In this document: positions 40,476 to 49,976 of the stretch, piece after piece
Numbering within the stretch: the stretch's first letter is position 1
How the letters are laid out: the number at the start of each line of letters is the position of its first letter
Source: Candidatus Eremiobacterota bacterium
Lineage (GTDB): Bacteria; Vulcanimicrobiota; CADAWZ01; Ess09-12
DNA: 50,063 nt
NCBI GenBank assembly: GCA_031082125.1
Contig: JAVHLM010000002.1
Location: 303,012-353,074 of the forward strand
Direction of reading: 5' to 3'
Translations under genes and position numbers: made by a program
Notes under the pieces: model-generated
Seen by the model: the letters and a program-made list of their open reading frames with translations, nothing else
The model's database searches: none
Told to the model about the DNA's origin: nothing

Positions 40476-42383
40476 ATGAAGAAGAGGACTTTACTCTGGG
40501 GAGGAATGCTGCTGGTGCTGGCCCTCACGGTATGCCTGCTTGCAGGGCCCATGGGGTGCGGCGGATACGGAGGCGATTCAAGCGGCGGATCAGGCAACAA
40601 GTACGGCTGGAATAAATCAACGGGCACGGTGGGCGGCTACTGCTACTCGCCTTCTGCAACAGGCCGCGGTGACATCGTGGTGGCAAAGCAGATCACAAAT
40701 CTCCCTCCCGGATACGTGGCAAAATCGGGCATCAAGGTGAGGGGTACCAACACCAATGCCGAGGCGGTCTCTGATTCCGAAGGGTACTTTGAGCTCCAGG
40801 ACGTGACCGTGGGATATGCCTGCACGCTCTCTTTTTACGAGAACGACGTGCTTATGAGCACCCTCACCGTTGACAATGTGGAGCCCGACTCTGAAGGTGT
40901 TACCCTGGCGACTTCGCAGGGCTATGAGGCGTGTCTCATACCGCCGGCAAAGAAGCCCTGGACCTATATCTGCTATATCGCCGCGGACAACAGCCTGGGT
41001 GCAGCGCAATCAGGCTATCCTCCCTATGCGGAAAATGTCATCGACCAGATGGAGGTGGTAGGCTCCAGCACTGCGGTGAATGTAGTGGCATTCCTGGACG
41101 AGCCGAGCCAGAATTCCAAGATTTATTACGTGATCAAAGATCCCAATTACAAAGTGCTCTACTCGCCTTACCAGGATCTGGGATCCAATGTAGATTCCGG
41201 GGATTACAAGACCTTTGTGCAGTTTGTGCAGAGCGCGATGACCCTTTACCCTGCCGACCATTATGTAGTGGATATATGGAACCATGGGAGCGGCCCTGCT
41301 TACGGGAAGGGGAAGAGACAATTCATCATTGAAAGCGGCTCCCGTGACATCTGTTTTGACGACGTGACCAGCAATCAGATTACCCTTCCCCAGCTGAAGA
41401 CCGCTCTTGCCTCCATCAAGAGCTCGAGCGGCAAGAACGTGGAAATTCTTGTCATGAGCCTCTGTCTCGCGGGAGGATATGAAACCGTCTATGAGATGAT
41501 GGGCTCCGTGGATTACTGCATCGCCTCTCCGCCCTCCATATGGGGGCTGTATACTTTCGACGCGGCAAGCATCCCCTTCCAGCCCTATGACACTTTCCTT
41601 AACAGGATAACGAACAATTACACGGCATCGGTGAAAGACATGGCCATAGGGCTTGCCCAGGACTCTTTCAACCAGCATGTCTCGAGAATGCCGCCGGGAG
41701 AAGAGGTTAACCAAGGCACTTACAAGACCTATGTGGAGCACTGCATAATCTGCCTTGATATCAACAAGATGTCTGTCATCTCGTCGCTCTTCTCCACCTT
41801 TGCCCTTGAATGCTACAATGCCATGATGAATACGACGCAGCCCAAGTATCTCGGCAAGCTCCGCGAGATAAGCACCAATGTGCCCCGGTACTGTCTTGAC
41901 GACCCGGAGCAGAACTTCTATGCCTACCTGAATGACCTTGAAGCCTTCGCCTACCTCATCAGCGTGACATCGACAGGCGATCTTCCCTCATCGCTCCAGA
42001 CCGCCGCCTCGAATCTCATGACTGCCATCGGCTACGGGACGGCAACAAATGAGCTATTCCTTTACAGGAACGCATCGAGCGGCTATACGCCCTATTGGAT
42101 ACAGTGCGGCATGCTGAGCGTGCTCATCCCTTACAACGGCAACTTCACTATTCCCTCGAATTACAAAACCTGCGATTCCTCCAAGGACACCAAGTGGGGC
42201 GATTTCGCCACGGGCCTCTGGCCCCAGTCCTCGCCGAGCGTCCAGCCCTCAGGCTCGCCTTCGATGGCATTCAGCGAGTCCCTGCAGAGCCCAAAGGGCC
42301 AGGCCCACCTTGCATGGGGGCTCCTGCTCATAGCGGCTCTCGCTGGAGTCGTGGTGATAAGGGACAGGAAGAACCTGGGCTAG
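40476..42383 (+). CDS. Membrane-anchored clostripain-family (C11) cysteine peptidase
   Basis: 635 residues. The amino-terminal signal (MKKRTLLWGGMLLVLALTV, Cys near 28 in GPMGCGG) could be a lipoprotein signal, but the lipobox is imperfect. Residues 45-145 look like a carboxypeptidase-regulatory beta domain (SGIKVRGTNTNAEAVSDSEG). The C11 core has His270 in DIWNHGSG and Cys330 in LVMSLCLAGGYE, the expected dyad. A Ser/Pro-rich stretch is followed by a final membrane helix and basic tail (RDRKNLG), the layout of a cell-surface sorting signal. C11 enzymes cut after Arg or Lys and usually autoactivate. A strong terminator follows. Confidence 0.88.
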   Translation: MKKRTLLWGGMLLVLALTVCLLAGPMGCGGYGGDSSGGSGNKYGWNKSTGTVGGYCYSPSATGRGDIVVAKQITNLPPGYVAKSGIKVRGTNTNAEAVSDSEGYFELQDVTVGYACTLSFYENDVLMSTLTVDNVEPDSEGVTLATSQGYEACLIPPAKKPWTYICYIAADNSLGAAQSGYPPYAENVIDQMEVVGSSTAVNVVAFLDEPSQNSKIYYVIKDPNYKVLYSPYQDLGSNVDSGDYKTFVQFVQSAMTLYPADHYVVDIWNHGSGPAYGKGKRQFIIESGSRDICFDDVTSNQITLPQLKTALASIKSSSGKNVEILVMSLCLAGGYETVYEMMGSVDYCIASPPSIWGLYTFDAASIPFQPYDTFLNRITNNYTASVKDMAIGLAQDSFNQHVSRMPPGEEVNQGTYKTYVEHCIICLDINKMSVISSLFSTFALECYNAMMNTTQPKYLGKLREISTNVPRYCLDDPEQNFYAYLNDLEAFAYLISVTSTGDLPSSLQTAASNLMTAIGYGTATNELFLYRNASSGYTPYWIQCGMLSVLIPYNGNFTIPSNYKTCDSSKDTKWGDFATGLWPQSSPSVQPSGSPSMAFSESLQSPKGQAHLAWGLLLIAALAGVVVIRDRKNLG

Positions 42384-42420
42384 CACCGGCAGATCAGGTG
42401 CGGTAAACGTCAGCTCACAG

Positions 42421-42449
42421 GGTCCCCGGGAAATCCCGGGGACCTTTTT
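42421..42449 (+). terminator. Strong rho-independent terminator after the C11 protease
   Basis: GGTCCCCGGGA (42421-42431) and TCCCGGGGACC (42434-42444) form an 11-bp GC-rich stem (the innermost pair or two must open for the loop), followed by TTTTT (42445-42449). Confidence 0.93.
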
Positions 42450-42484
42450 CATGGCCCATCGCCTGTCCGGAAAGAGGAATTGCC

Positions 42485-43609
42485 ATGGGGGAAGAGAAAA
42501 GGATCTCTCCCGGAGGGACTCCCATGGTGAGCTTCAAGGCCCTTGCAAGGCTTGTGAAAGGGAATCATGTCAACAAGCAGGTGCTGGTGCAGTTTTACTC
42601 CCAGCTCTCTACTCTTATCTCGGCGGGATTCAGCATCGTGAAAGCCCTCCGCGTCTGCCGCCAGCAGAGCTCCGACGAGGCCCTCGACAGGATCCTTTCG
42701 AGCGTTGAAGCGGATCTCGAGGGAGGCTCGACGCTCACCGCGGCCTTTGAAAAGTTCCCCACCCTCTTTACGCCCTTTCACATAGGGATGATAAGGACTG
42801 CCGAGATGAGCGGCACGCTCCCCGATATCCTGAAGAGCCTGGCGCTCTATGAGGAGAAGGAGATGAAGCTCATTCAGAGCATAAAGGCTGCCCTTTCCTA
42901 CCCGATCTTCGTCACCATCACGGCTTTCTTTATCGTGATCCTCCTCACGCGGTATCTCACCCCTCTTCTTGATTCCATAAGCTCCATCCTCGGGAGCGAA
43001 AAAATCCCCCTCATCACGAAGGGGCTTATATTCGTAGGGCGCTGCACCACTGACATCCGCTATATCCTTGGCGTGATAATCATATTCCTTGTCATCGTCT
43101 ATGCCATCGGAACACTTAGGACCATCAGGAAGGTGCAGTACTTCTGGGGGCGCTTGAAGCTCCGGATACCTTCCTTCGGGAAGCTCTACAAGAAGGTTAT
43201 CCTCATAAGGATGTGCCGCGTGCTTTCCACGCTGCTTGCCGCCGGCGTACCCTCGGTGCTGGCCCTCAGGCTGGTCGATGAGGTGGCAGAGAATGTCTAT
43301 TTCAGCGAGGCCATCATGAAGAAGATAATATGGGGCGTTGACGAAGGGAAGAACTTCTCCCAGGCCTTCGGGGAGTCGCAGTTCTTCCCCAAGGTCCTTG
43401 TGAACATGCTGGTCGTGGGCGAGCAGACAGGAAAGCTGCCCCTCACCATCGACAAGCTTGCCGACCTCATCGAGATTGATGTGACCCTTTTCCTTGCAAA
43501 TATCGCGAGCATTCTGGAGCCTGTCCTGATCGTGATCCTTGGCGGTGTGACCTTTACCATCCTGCTTGCGGCCTTCATGCCCATCTACGCCATCATGAGC
43601 AGCTTCTGA
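42485..43609 (+). CDS. Second PilC/GspF-type platform protein
   Basis: 374 residues, slightly shorter than the copy at 20159-21376 because the usual amino-terminal F-Y-x-A segment is missing. Two T2SSF domains: FYSQLSTLISAGFSIVKALRVC (about 37-170) and MCRVLSTLLAAGVPSVLALRLV (about 240-370). Membrane helices lie near 140-165, 195-215 and 340-370. It is convergent with a PilB/GspE-type ATPase ending 3 bp away, which is its likely partner. Two divergent copies in one window suggest two pilus or secretion machines. Confidence 0.94.
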   Translation: MGEEKRISPGGTPMVSFKALARLVKGNHVNKQVLVQFYSQLSTLISAGFSIVKALRVCRQQSSDEALDRILSSVEADLEGGSTLTAAFEKFPTLFTPFHIGMIRTAEMSGTLPDILKSLALYEEKEMKLIQSIKAALSYPIFVTITAFFIVILLTRYLTPLLDSISSILGSEKIPLITKGLIFVGRCTTDIRYILGVIIIFLVIVYAIGTLRTIRKVQYFWGRLKLRIPSFGKLYKKVILIRMCRVLSTLLAAGVPSVLALRLVDEVAENVYFSEAIMKKIIWGVDEGKNFSQAFGESQFFPKVLVNMLVVGEQTGKLPLTIDKLADLIEIDVTLFLANIASILEPVLIVILGGVTFTILLAAFMPIYAIMSSF

Positions 43610-43612
43610 AGG

Positions 43613-45361
43613 CTAGGCGGACTGCTGGGCCAGGGTGACGCGCCATATCTCCTCTTCCGACGTGACGCCGCGGGCAACCTTGAGGAGGGCAGCCTCGATG
43701 AGGCTCTTCATCCCCTGCGAGGCGGCCACCTGGGTCACATCGAAAAGTGAGGCATCCTGGAGGATCAGCTCCTTGATCTCGTAGCTCATGATAAGGAGCT
43801 CAAAGAGACCCACCCTTCCCGAGTAGCCTGTATTGCTGCACTTGGGGCATCCCTTCCCTTTCCTTATGTCGGCGGGGTCGTAGGTGATGGCGTACTTCTC
43901 AAAGGCATTGTAGAGGCGCGTGGAATAGGTGAAGTGCTCGCTGCATTGGGGGCAGTTCTGGCGAACAAGGCGCTGGGCCAGCGTGGCAAGGCATGTGGAG
44001 GTGATAAGGCGTGGGTCCACGCTCAGGTCCTTAAGGCGGGTGATGGTCGTCACCGCGTCGTTGGCATGGATTGACGAGAGGACCAGGTGGCCCGTCAGGG
44101 AGGCCTCCACCGCCATGGAGGCCGTGGCCTCGTCGCGGATTTCCCCCACCATGATGATGTCGGGATCGTGGCGGAGGAAGACTCTCAGGGCCTCGTCAAA
44201 GGTGAAGTTCTTGGCGGCATTGGTCTGTGCCTGCACGGCGCCTTCGATGGAATACTCAATGGGGTCCTCGATGGTGAGGGTCTTGCGCTGGGGGTTGTTG
44301 ATGATCTGCATCACGCTGTAAAGGGTGGTGGTTTTTCCGCTCCCCGTGGGGCCCGACACAAGGATGATCCCGTAGGGGCTCTCGATGACCTTCGCAAAGC
44401 GATCAAGGTCCTTGTGCTCGAAGCCGAGCCTGTCCAGCGAGAATGACCCGATCTCCCGGTAATGGATCCTCACTACGACGCTTTCGCCGTGCATCGACGG
44501 GATGATGGAGATGCGCAGGTCAAGGTCCCTGTCGGGGATATAGATCCTGCCGTCCTGGGGCTTTTCACGCTCATCCAGGCGCATGTCCTTTCCCGATGCC
44601 CCCGAGCGGTTCTTGATGATATTGACGATGGCATGGAGGAGCTGCTTGGTGCGCCCCTCCCTGTCGAGGATCACATCTATCTCCCGGTCTTCCTGGAGAA
44701 TGCCGTCTATGCGGTACCGCACCCTCATCCCTGTCTTGCTGGGCTCAATATGGATGTCACTGGCAGAGAGCTCGAGCCCTTTCCTGAAAATGGCGTCCAC
44801 AATGGGACGGAAGGTCATGAGGGCCTCATTCCCCGCGTCTTCAAAGATGCGGGGGCCTTTGATACGGTCCGCAGGCTCCGGTTCCTTCGTCTGTTCCTCG
44901 GGCTTCTCCTCGGTGAAGAAGAGCTCCAGGTCCTGGGCAAGGCAGAGATAGCGGGCTTTAATCTGGCACCCAGTCATATCCTCTATGCTGTGGATGGTCA
45001 TATCGTCAACGGGATTCACCATGGCGATGGCAATGGTGTTTTCCCGTTTCTGGAGACAGATGGCGCCGAGCTTTTTCACGTATTCCCTCGGGATGAAGTC
45101 GGTGGCTTCCTTTTCAAAGTCCTGCCGGTTCTTCACTATGTCGATGGCTTTGAAGCGCTTTCCGAACTCCTCTTCCCTGGCCTTGAGAATGACCTCCCTG
45201 TCGAGGTACTCCAGCAGGACTTTTTCCAGGGGGAGCCCCCCTTCCTCCATCTTCTTCCTTATGGACACCGCCTCGGCGTTGCTCAGGATCTCGCGGCGCA
45301 TCAGGATGAGGATGAGGGGGGGAAACTCATATTCAGGCTTGGAGCCGATTTTTTTCATCAT
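43613..45361 (-). CDS. Type IV pilus / type II secretion assembly ATPase (PilB/GspE)
   Basis: 582 residues. The amino-terminal GspE-N-like domain (about 25-160) is followed by the ATPase: SASDIHIEP (199-207), Walker A GPTGSGKT (337-344), Asp-box TIEDPIEY (363-370), Walker B region DPDIIMVGEIRD (399-410) and the His-box SSIHAND. A zinc-binding tetracysteine is split as CPQC (470-473) and CPKC (505-508), diagnostic of GspE/PilB extension ATPases rather than PilT. It powers pilin polymerisation through PilC/GspF. GGAGG precedes ATG 45361; divergent from the second C11 protease. Confidence 0.95.
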   Translation of the reverse strand: MMKKIGSKPEYEFPPLILILMRREILSNAEAVSIRKKMEEGGLPLEKVLLEYLDREVILKAREEEFGKRFKAIDIVKNRQDFEKEATDFIPREYVKKLGAICLQKRENTIAIAMVNPVDDMTIHSIEDMTGCQIKARYLCLAQDLELFFTEEKPEEQTKEPEPADRIKGPRIFEDAGNEALMTFRPIVDAIFRKGLELSASDIHIEPSKTGMRVRYRIDGILQEDREIDVILDREGRTKQLLHAIVNIIKNRSGASGKDMRLDEREKPQDGRIYIPDRDLDLRISIIPSMHGESVVVRIHYREIGSFSLDRLGFEHKDLDRFAKVIESPYGIILVSGPTGSGKTTTLYSVMQIINNPQRKTLTIEDPIEYSIEGAVQAQTNAAKNFTFDEALRVFLRHDPDIIMVGEIRDEATASMAVEASLTGHLVLSSIHANDAVTTITRLKDLSVDPRLITSTCLATLAQRLVRQNCPQCSEHFTYSTRLYNAFEKYAITYDPADIRKGKGCPKCSNTGYSGRVGLFELLIMSYEIKELILQDASLFDVTQVAASQGMKSLIEAALLKVARGVTSEEEIWRVTLAQQSA

Positions 45362-45485
45362 GGCGTGATCCTCCCGTACACATACTATTCTATGGCTCCG
45401 GGGTTATTCCTCGAGCCTGCCGCAAAGGAGGCGAAAAAGTTACAAATTGTTAATCTCAAGAGGGGATCGGGGCGGGTCTTCGCTG

Positions 45486-45494
45486 TGGTATAAT
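45486..45494 (+). promoter_or_regulatory. Extended -10 promoter for the second C11 protease
   Basis: TG (45486-45487), one base and a perfect TATAAT (45489-45494). The -35 region is GC-rich and unconvincing. It lies about 53 bp before the start codon in the divergent region. Confidence 0.6.
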
Positions 45495-45547
45495 TAAACT
45501 GCAGTGTTTATAGCCATATACAGAGCATATTGGGAGAGGAGCGCATG

Positions 45548-47521
45548 ATGGACCACACGATATCACCTGTCACCCCGAACCTTGCTCACCAGGCAGGACT
45601 CCCCCCCGCGGCCCTTCAAGGCAGTGAAGAAGCGCCTTCCCCGCAGGACGCTTATGAGCCGGGAGCACCGCCGCAGAAGCCCCCCCATGGCTCTCCCGGG
45701 GCTCCTGAAGGCAAGGAGAAGGAATATGTCTTTCTCACGTACCTCGACGGGAGCAACAATCTTGAAGAGTATATCCTTGACGACCTCAAGGAGATGGAGA
45801 GCGTCCCCGCCTCGGAGCACTACTCGGTGGCTGCCCAGTTTTCCCGTTACCACACCTCGACGCTCACGGCGGCCTTTCTTGGCGAGGCTCTTTCCCAGGG
45901 ATTCAGGAGCAGTGAATTCAGGGAGAACCTCCAGGAGATTGTCGGCGATCCCTCCCTTATTGAAAAATACGGCGAGCTCCTTAAGGACAGCTCGATGTGC
46001 CAGCGGATAGCCACGGTCCTTCTCAGGAAAAACCCGGCCCTCCAGGATCGGCTTGACCGCATCGCGGAAAGGAGCGTCCGTGAGGCTGCCGCCGAGCAGA
46101 AGCCCCTCAAGGAGGTCATTGCGGAGACCACCAGCGAGATGCTGGGGCAGATCGCCACGCAGGAAAAGGACCGCAGGAACGCGCAGGCCCTCGCGGGACA
46201 GGGATCGATCTCGACGATGAGCCAGGGCGGAATGGATCTCCCCTCCCTCCTCGGTGACGTGCTGGCGGCTACAGGCGATCTGATCAAGAAGACAGGGGGA
46301 GCAGGCCCTCAGGGGATAGAGCTTTTCTCATCAGCAGGCGCCCGCCAGGCGCCCTCTGATCCCGGCAGGGGTTCCCTTCTCTTCCTTGAGCCCATGGCAG
46401 GCGAGGGAAAACTGAACCACGGAAACTACGGCTCTGTGGCGGGAATGGTTGATTACACCGAGGTGAACAATGAGCCGCTCTGGCGCGGAGCGCGGCGTTA
46501 CGAAGTGTCCCATGACGAAGATCCCTCGAGGATCAACTCGAAGCAGGTAGGCAACATGGGCTTCAGGGACATGTCCAAGGCCGATACGCTTGCGGATTTC
46601 ATCATCTGGGGCATGAAGAAATACCCTGCAAAGCATTATGTAGTGCTCATGAGCGACCATGGCGGAGGCTTTCTCGGCGCCGAGGAGGACCGCGGGAGCA
46701 TGATGAGCCTCCCCGACATAAGGAAGGCCTTTGACAAGGTAAAGGAAAAGACGGGAAAGACTCCCGACATCATAGCCTTCGACTGCTGCCTCATGGCCCA
46801 GGCGGAGGTGGCCTACGAGCTCAAGGACTCGGCGAAGTACCTCGTGGCCTCCGAAGAGGTCATAGGGGGCAACGGCTATCCCTACAAGACCATTCTGCCG
46901 AAGGTGGACAAGGCCCTCTCGGAAGGCGTGACCGATCCCGGTGATATCGCCAGAGTCTTCGTCGAAGAGGCCAAAACGGTGAACCAGCGCTCCACCTTTA
47001 CCCTCTCGGTGATCGATCTCGCCGCAATGGAGCAGGTGGCAAAAGCCGCCGATCAGCTGGCAGGCCATATCCTTGAAGGGAAGGCTGATCTTGATGCCGT
47101 GAGGGCGTCGCTCAGGGAGACGCAGCACTACAGCGTGAGGTCACCGTCCAACCCCTATGACGACTTCAGGGACATGGTGGACATGGTGGACAAGCTGGAG
47201 CATAACCAGGCCATCACCGACGCGGACGTGAGAGCCGATCTGAAGAACCTCCGCGAGGCCGTGGAAAAAGCTGTCGTTGCCGAGCAGCACCAGGCGGACG
47301 AGGACTTTGAGGGCTCCCACGGGATGACGGTATACGCCCCCCGCCGGCAGAAGGATGTAAGCCTCGGGCTCATGAAAGAGTACGAGAAGACGAAAATGGC
47401 GGAGCACAGCCGTTGGGATGAGCTTCTCAAGAAGCTCACCAATTATGACGAGCTTGAGAAGAAAGCCCGCGGCGAAAGCGGCGCAAAGCTTACCATCATA
47501 GAGCTTCCTCAGAGGGGATAA
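45548..47521 (+). CDS. Clostripain-family (C11) peptidase without signal peptide
   Basis: 657 residues. ATG 45548 has AGGAG 6 nt upstream; ATG 45545 is an alternative. No signal peptide; the first 60 residues are Pro/Ala-rich. The C11 fold starts at EYVFLTYLDGSNNLEEYI and is interrupted by an insert of roughly 200 residues that is helical and Gln/Glu-rich, a likely propeptide or regulatory loop. The dyad is His371 in VLMSDHGGG and Cys414 in AFDCCLMAQAEVAYEL. The carboxy-terminal part (about 560-650) is charged and helical. It may act in the cytoplasm or leave by a route without a signal peptide. Paralogous to the 40476 gene but low in similarity outside the core. Confidence 0.88.
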   Translation: MDHTISPVTPNLAHQAGLPPAALQGSEEAPSPQDAYEPGAPPQKPPHGSPGAPEGKEKEYVFLTYLDGSNNLEEYILDDLKEMESVPASEHYSVAAQFSRYHTSTLTAAFLGEALSQGFRSSEFRENLQEIVGDPSLIEKYGELLKDSSMCQRIATVLLRKNPALQDRLDRIAERSVREAAAEQKPLKEVIAETTSEMLGQIATQEKDRRNAQALAGQGSISTMSQGGMDLPSLLGDVLAATGDLIKKTGGAGPQGIELFSSAGARQAPSDPGRGSLLFLEPMAGEGKLNHGNYGSVAGMVDYTEVNNEPLWRGARRYEVSHDEDPSRINSKQVGNMGFRDMSKADTLADFIIWGMKKYPAKHYVVLMSDHGGGFLGAEEDRGSMMSLPDIRKAFDKVKEKTGKTPDIIAFDCCLMAQAEVAYELKDSAKYLVASEEVIGGNGYPYKTILPKVDKALSEGVTDPGDIARVFVEEAKTVNQRSTFTLSVIDLAAMEQVAKAADQLAGHILEGKADLDAVRASLRETQHYSVRSPSNPYDDFRDMVDMVDKLEHNQAITDADVRADLKNLREAVEKAVVAEQHQADEDFEGSHGMTVYAPRRQKDVSLGLMKEYEKTKMAEHSRWDELLKKLTNYDELEKKARGESGAKLTIIELPQRG

Positions 47522-47555
47522 AGAGAATCCTTTTTTTACAGAAGAGGGTTTTCAG

Positions 47556-47603
47556 GGGTAAGATTGAAATATGCAGGATAATCATTCCTATTTCAATTTA
47601 CCC
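47556..47603 (+). promoter_or_regulatory. Hairpin abutting the start codon of the arylsulfotransferase-like gene
   Basis: GGGTAAGATTGAAAT (47556-47570) pairs with ATTTCAATTTACCC (47590-47603): 14 bp with one bulged G and a 19-nt loop. The second arm ends 2 nt before the ATG, and no Shine-Dalgarno is visible there. The structure could control translation or be an operator. Confidence 0.6.
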
Positions 47604-47605
47604 TT

Positions 47606-49057
47606 ATGAACACATCACTTTTCCAGGAGAAATACATCAGGGTAATCTTCTGGATTTTTGTTGTCTTTTGCGGCGCGGCAGGGCTGTTTTTCCTCTTCGG
47701 CGGGGATTTGCAGGACCTTGACTTCTCGATCAATCTGGGCCAGAGGCCCTCTCCACCCGACGCCACGGTGGCGCTGAGCACGCCCTCATTGCAGCCTTCA
47801 GACCCTCCCCCTCCCACGGCAGCACCGGCAGCGACAAAGGCGCCCCGGCCGTCAAAATCACCGCAGGCTCACAAGTCACCTCAAGCCGTGAAGACTCCCC
47901 GGGCATCCAAGGGACCTCCCCCCCTCAAGACGCCTTCCACCGATCAGCAGGCCCAGGAGAAGCGCCTGCTGACCCTTCCCTACGCAGTGAGGGTCCCTGT
48001 CATGAAGCGCGATGCCAACAAGATGGGAGTAGTGACCCACCTCAAGGGAAAATGCCAGGAAGGCCTCAACCTATACTCTTCCAAGACGAACGGCGAGGCG
48101 TATCTTGTGGATATGGACGGGAACTATCTCCACAAGTGGGGAAGCGGCTCCTTTAACGAGTGGGAGAACGTGGAGGTGGAGCCCGACGGTGACCTGTATT
48201 TTCTTGAAGTGGGAATCATGCTGGGGAAAATGGACTGGGACTCCCGCATGCTCTGGACGAGCGACCTGCAATATCATCACTGGCTCTCAGTGGCAAAGAA
48301 CGGTGATATTTACTCAATTGCCTGGAGTCCCTCCGAGGTAGAGTACAAGGGGGTAATGGTGCCGATTCTCAATGATAACATCGTGATCCTCTCCCCCGGG
48401 GGAAAGGTGAAAAAGATCATTTCTCTCTATGACTCCCTGGGAGCCCTTATCCCTGAGCGTGAGTTTGAACTCATACTTCAGATGAACGCTCCCGCCATCC
48501 CCAGCAGCCCTGCCGACGTCTTTCACTCCAACTTTGTCCAGAAGATCGAGCGCACCATCCCCGGGCTCTGCAAGGCCGGGGACATACTTATAAGCTCGCG
48601 GCAGTTAAATAATGTCGCCATTCTTGATCCTCAGAAAAACAGGCTGAAATGGAGATGGGGTGAAAAGGAAGTGCTCAATGTGCACTCCCCTTTCCTTACG
48701 GAAGACAACCACCTCCTTCTTTTTGACAATGGAGACAGGGACCGCCAGTACAGCAGGATCCTGGAAATCGATCCCCTCAGCAGGAAAATAGTCTATGAAT
48801 ACAAGAGTGCCGATCCCGAAGAATTTTTTTCAACGGCAGGCGGCGCAGTCCAGAAGCTCGGCAATGGCAACCTTCTTATTACAGAGACCAACAGGGGCAA
48901 GGTTTTTGAGATTACCCCCCGGAAGAAAATCGTGTGGGAGTTTTTCAACCCCGACATAGAAGGGGGCAGGCGGTCAACCCTCTTCCGCATGACAAGGCTT
49001 TCCCCGGAGCTCTCAAAAAAGCTCATGGAGAAAGTAAAGAGTAGCGGTGGCACCTAA
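47606..49057 (+). CDS. Membrane-anchored arylsulfotransferase-like beta-propeller protein
   Basis: 483 residues. One membrane helix near the amino-terminus (about 11-31), then a Pro/Ser/Lys-rich linker (50-115, PRPSKSPQ-type repeats), then a propeller (about 130-470). Motifs fit the Arylsulfotran_2 family: GLNLYSSKTNGEAYLVDMDG, DVFHSNFV (His307), GDILISSRQLNNVAILD, WRWGEKE, VHSPFL (His360) and LLLFDNGDRDRQYSR. Family enzymes move sulfate between phenolic compounds by way of a histidine; whether this one does is not certain, since PQQ-like non-enzymatic propellers look similar. The tether places the propeller outside the membrane. Initiation is unusual, with a hairpin and no Shine-Dalgarno. 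Confidence 0.8.
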   Translation: MNTSLFQEKYIRVIFWIFVVFCGAAGLFFLFGGDLQDLDFSINLGQRPSPPDATVALSTPSLQPSDPPPPTAAPAATKAPRPSKSPQAHKSPQAVKTPRASKGPPPLKTPSTDQQAQEKRLLTLPYAVRVPVMKRDANKMGVVTHLKGKCQEGLNLYSSKTNGEAYLVDMDGNYLHKWGSGSFNEWENVEVEPDGDLYFLEVGIMLGKMDWDSRMLWTSDLQYHHWLSVAKNGDIYSIAWSPSEVEYKGVMVPILNDNIVILSPGGKVKKIISLYDSLGALIPEREFELILQMNAPAIPSSPADVFHSNFVQKIERTIPGLCKAGDILISSRQLNNVAILDPQKNRLKWRWGEKEVLNVHSPFLTEDNHLLLFDNGDRDRQYSRILEIDPLSRKIVYEYKSADPEEFFSTAGGAVQKLGNGNLLITETNRGKVFEITPRKKIVWEFFNPDIEGGRRSTLFRMTRLSPELSKKLMEKVKSSGGT

Positions 49058-49145
49058 GATACCTCAATGCGGCAGCGGCATGATGCCTTAAAGGAGTATC
49101 CTTTCTTTGAGAGAATCTAATCATGATTCAATTAAGGAGGGATCG

Positions 49146-49976
49146 GTGCTTACAAAGCTCCTCATAGTCGGCGCCCTTGTCATCGTGTGTGCCATTATAG
49201 CTCTCTGTTACAGGAAGATAGGGCCCGGAGAGACTCTCGTGGTCTATGGCCTCGGCTCCTTGATGAAGATAGTCTCCGGCCCCCGGGGGCTTTTTGTCCT
49301 CCCCCTCTTTCAGAAGGGCCTGATCCTCTCACGGGAGATTTTTACCGTCAAGTTCGAAGCCTCCGAGGTCTTTGTGAAGAGCGGAGTCAATGTGACTGTC
49401 TCGGGCACGGCAAGGGTAAGGCTCCGCGACGACGAGGAGTCTCTGAGAAAAGCGGCCCGGAACCTCCTTTCCGCCAATTTCAGGGACAAGCTTCTCCTTG
49501 TCAACTCCATCATAGATGAAGCTTCCAGGAGAGCCTTCAAGGATCTTGAACCGATGAGGCTTATTGAAGATGTCAACGGCTGCGCCGCCCAGGTGAAGGA
49601 CCGCGCCACCTCCGAGCTTGAAAGGCTGGGATATGAGCTCCAGTCTCTCACGATTTCAGATGTCAAGGACAGGATGGGATACCTTTCGACGCTCTCACGG
49701 CGCATCACCGCCGAGGAGAAGGCCCGCCTCGCCATAGAGGAGGCCTATATCACCCGCGAGGGCAGGGCCATCTCCATGCTCATCAAGCGCGATGCCCAGA
49801 TGAAGAGCATAGGCCTGAGCATTGAAGAAAGCAAGGAAAAGAAGCTTGACATGGACAAAGTCCGCCAGAATACCGAGGAATATTTCCGCATCATGAAAGA
49901 GAGGCTCAAGAAGGGGATCAAGGATGCCTCGGATCATCTCTACACCCCGGAGAAGCACGAAGAAAAGGAATCTTGA
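49146..49976 (+). CDS. SPFH/band-7 (flotillin/prohibitin-like) membrane protein
   Basis: 276 residues from the GTG at 49146, with AAGGAGG 6 nt upstream; an in-frame TTG at 49107 is open but lacks a ribosome site. A single membrane helix (3-22, LTKLLIVGALVIVCAII) is followed by the SPFH domain (KIGPGETLVVYGL, GPRGLFVLPLFQ, VFVKSGVNVTVSGTARVRL), then a long charged helix. Such proteins oligomerise into rings or microdomains at the membrane. The final codons lie in a 66-bp tandem repeat, so the tail EKHEEKES is repeat-encoded. Confidence 0.9.
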   Translation: MLTKLLIVGALVIVCAIIALCYRKIGPGETLVVYGLGSLMKIVSGPRGLFVLPLFQKGLILSREIFTVKFEASEVFVKSGVNVTVSGTARVRLRDDEESLRKAARNLLSANFRDKLLLVNSIIDEASRRAFKDLEPMRLIEDVNGCAAQVKDRATSELERLGYELQSLTISDVKDRMGYLSTLSRRITAEEKARLAIEEAYITREGRAISMLIKRDAQMKSIGLSIEESKEKKLDMDKVRQNTEEYFRIMKERLKKGIKDASDHLYTPEKHEEKES

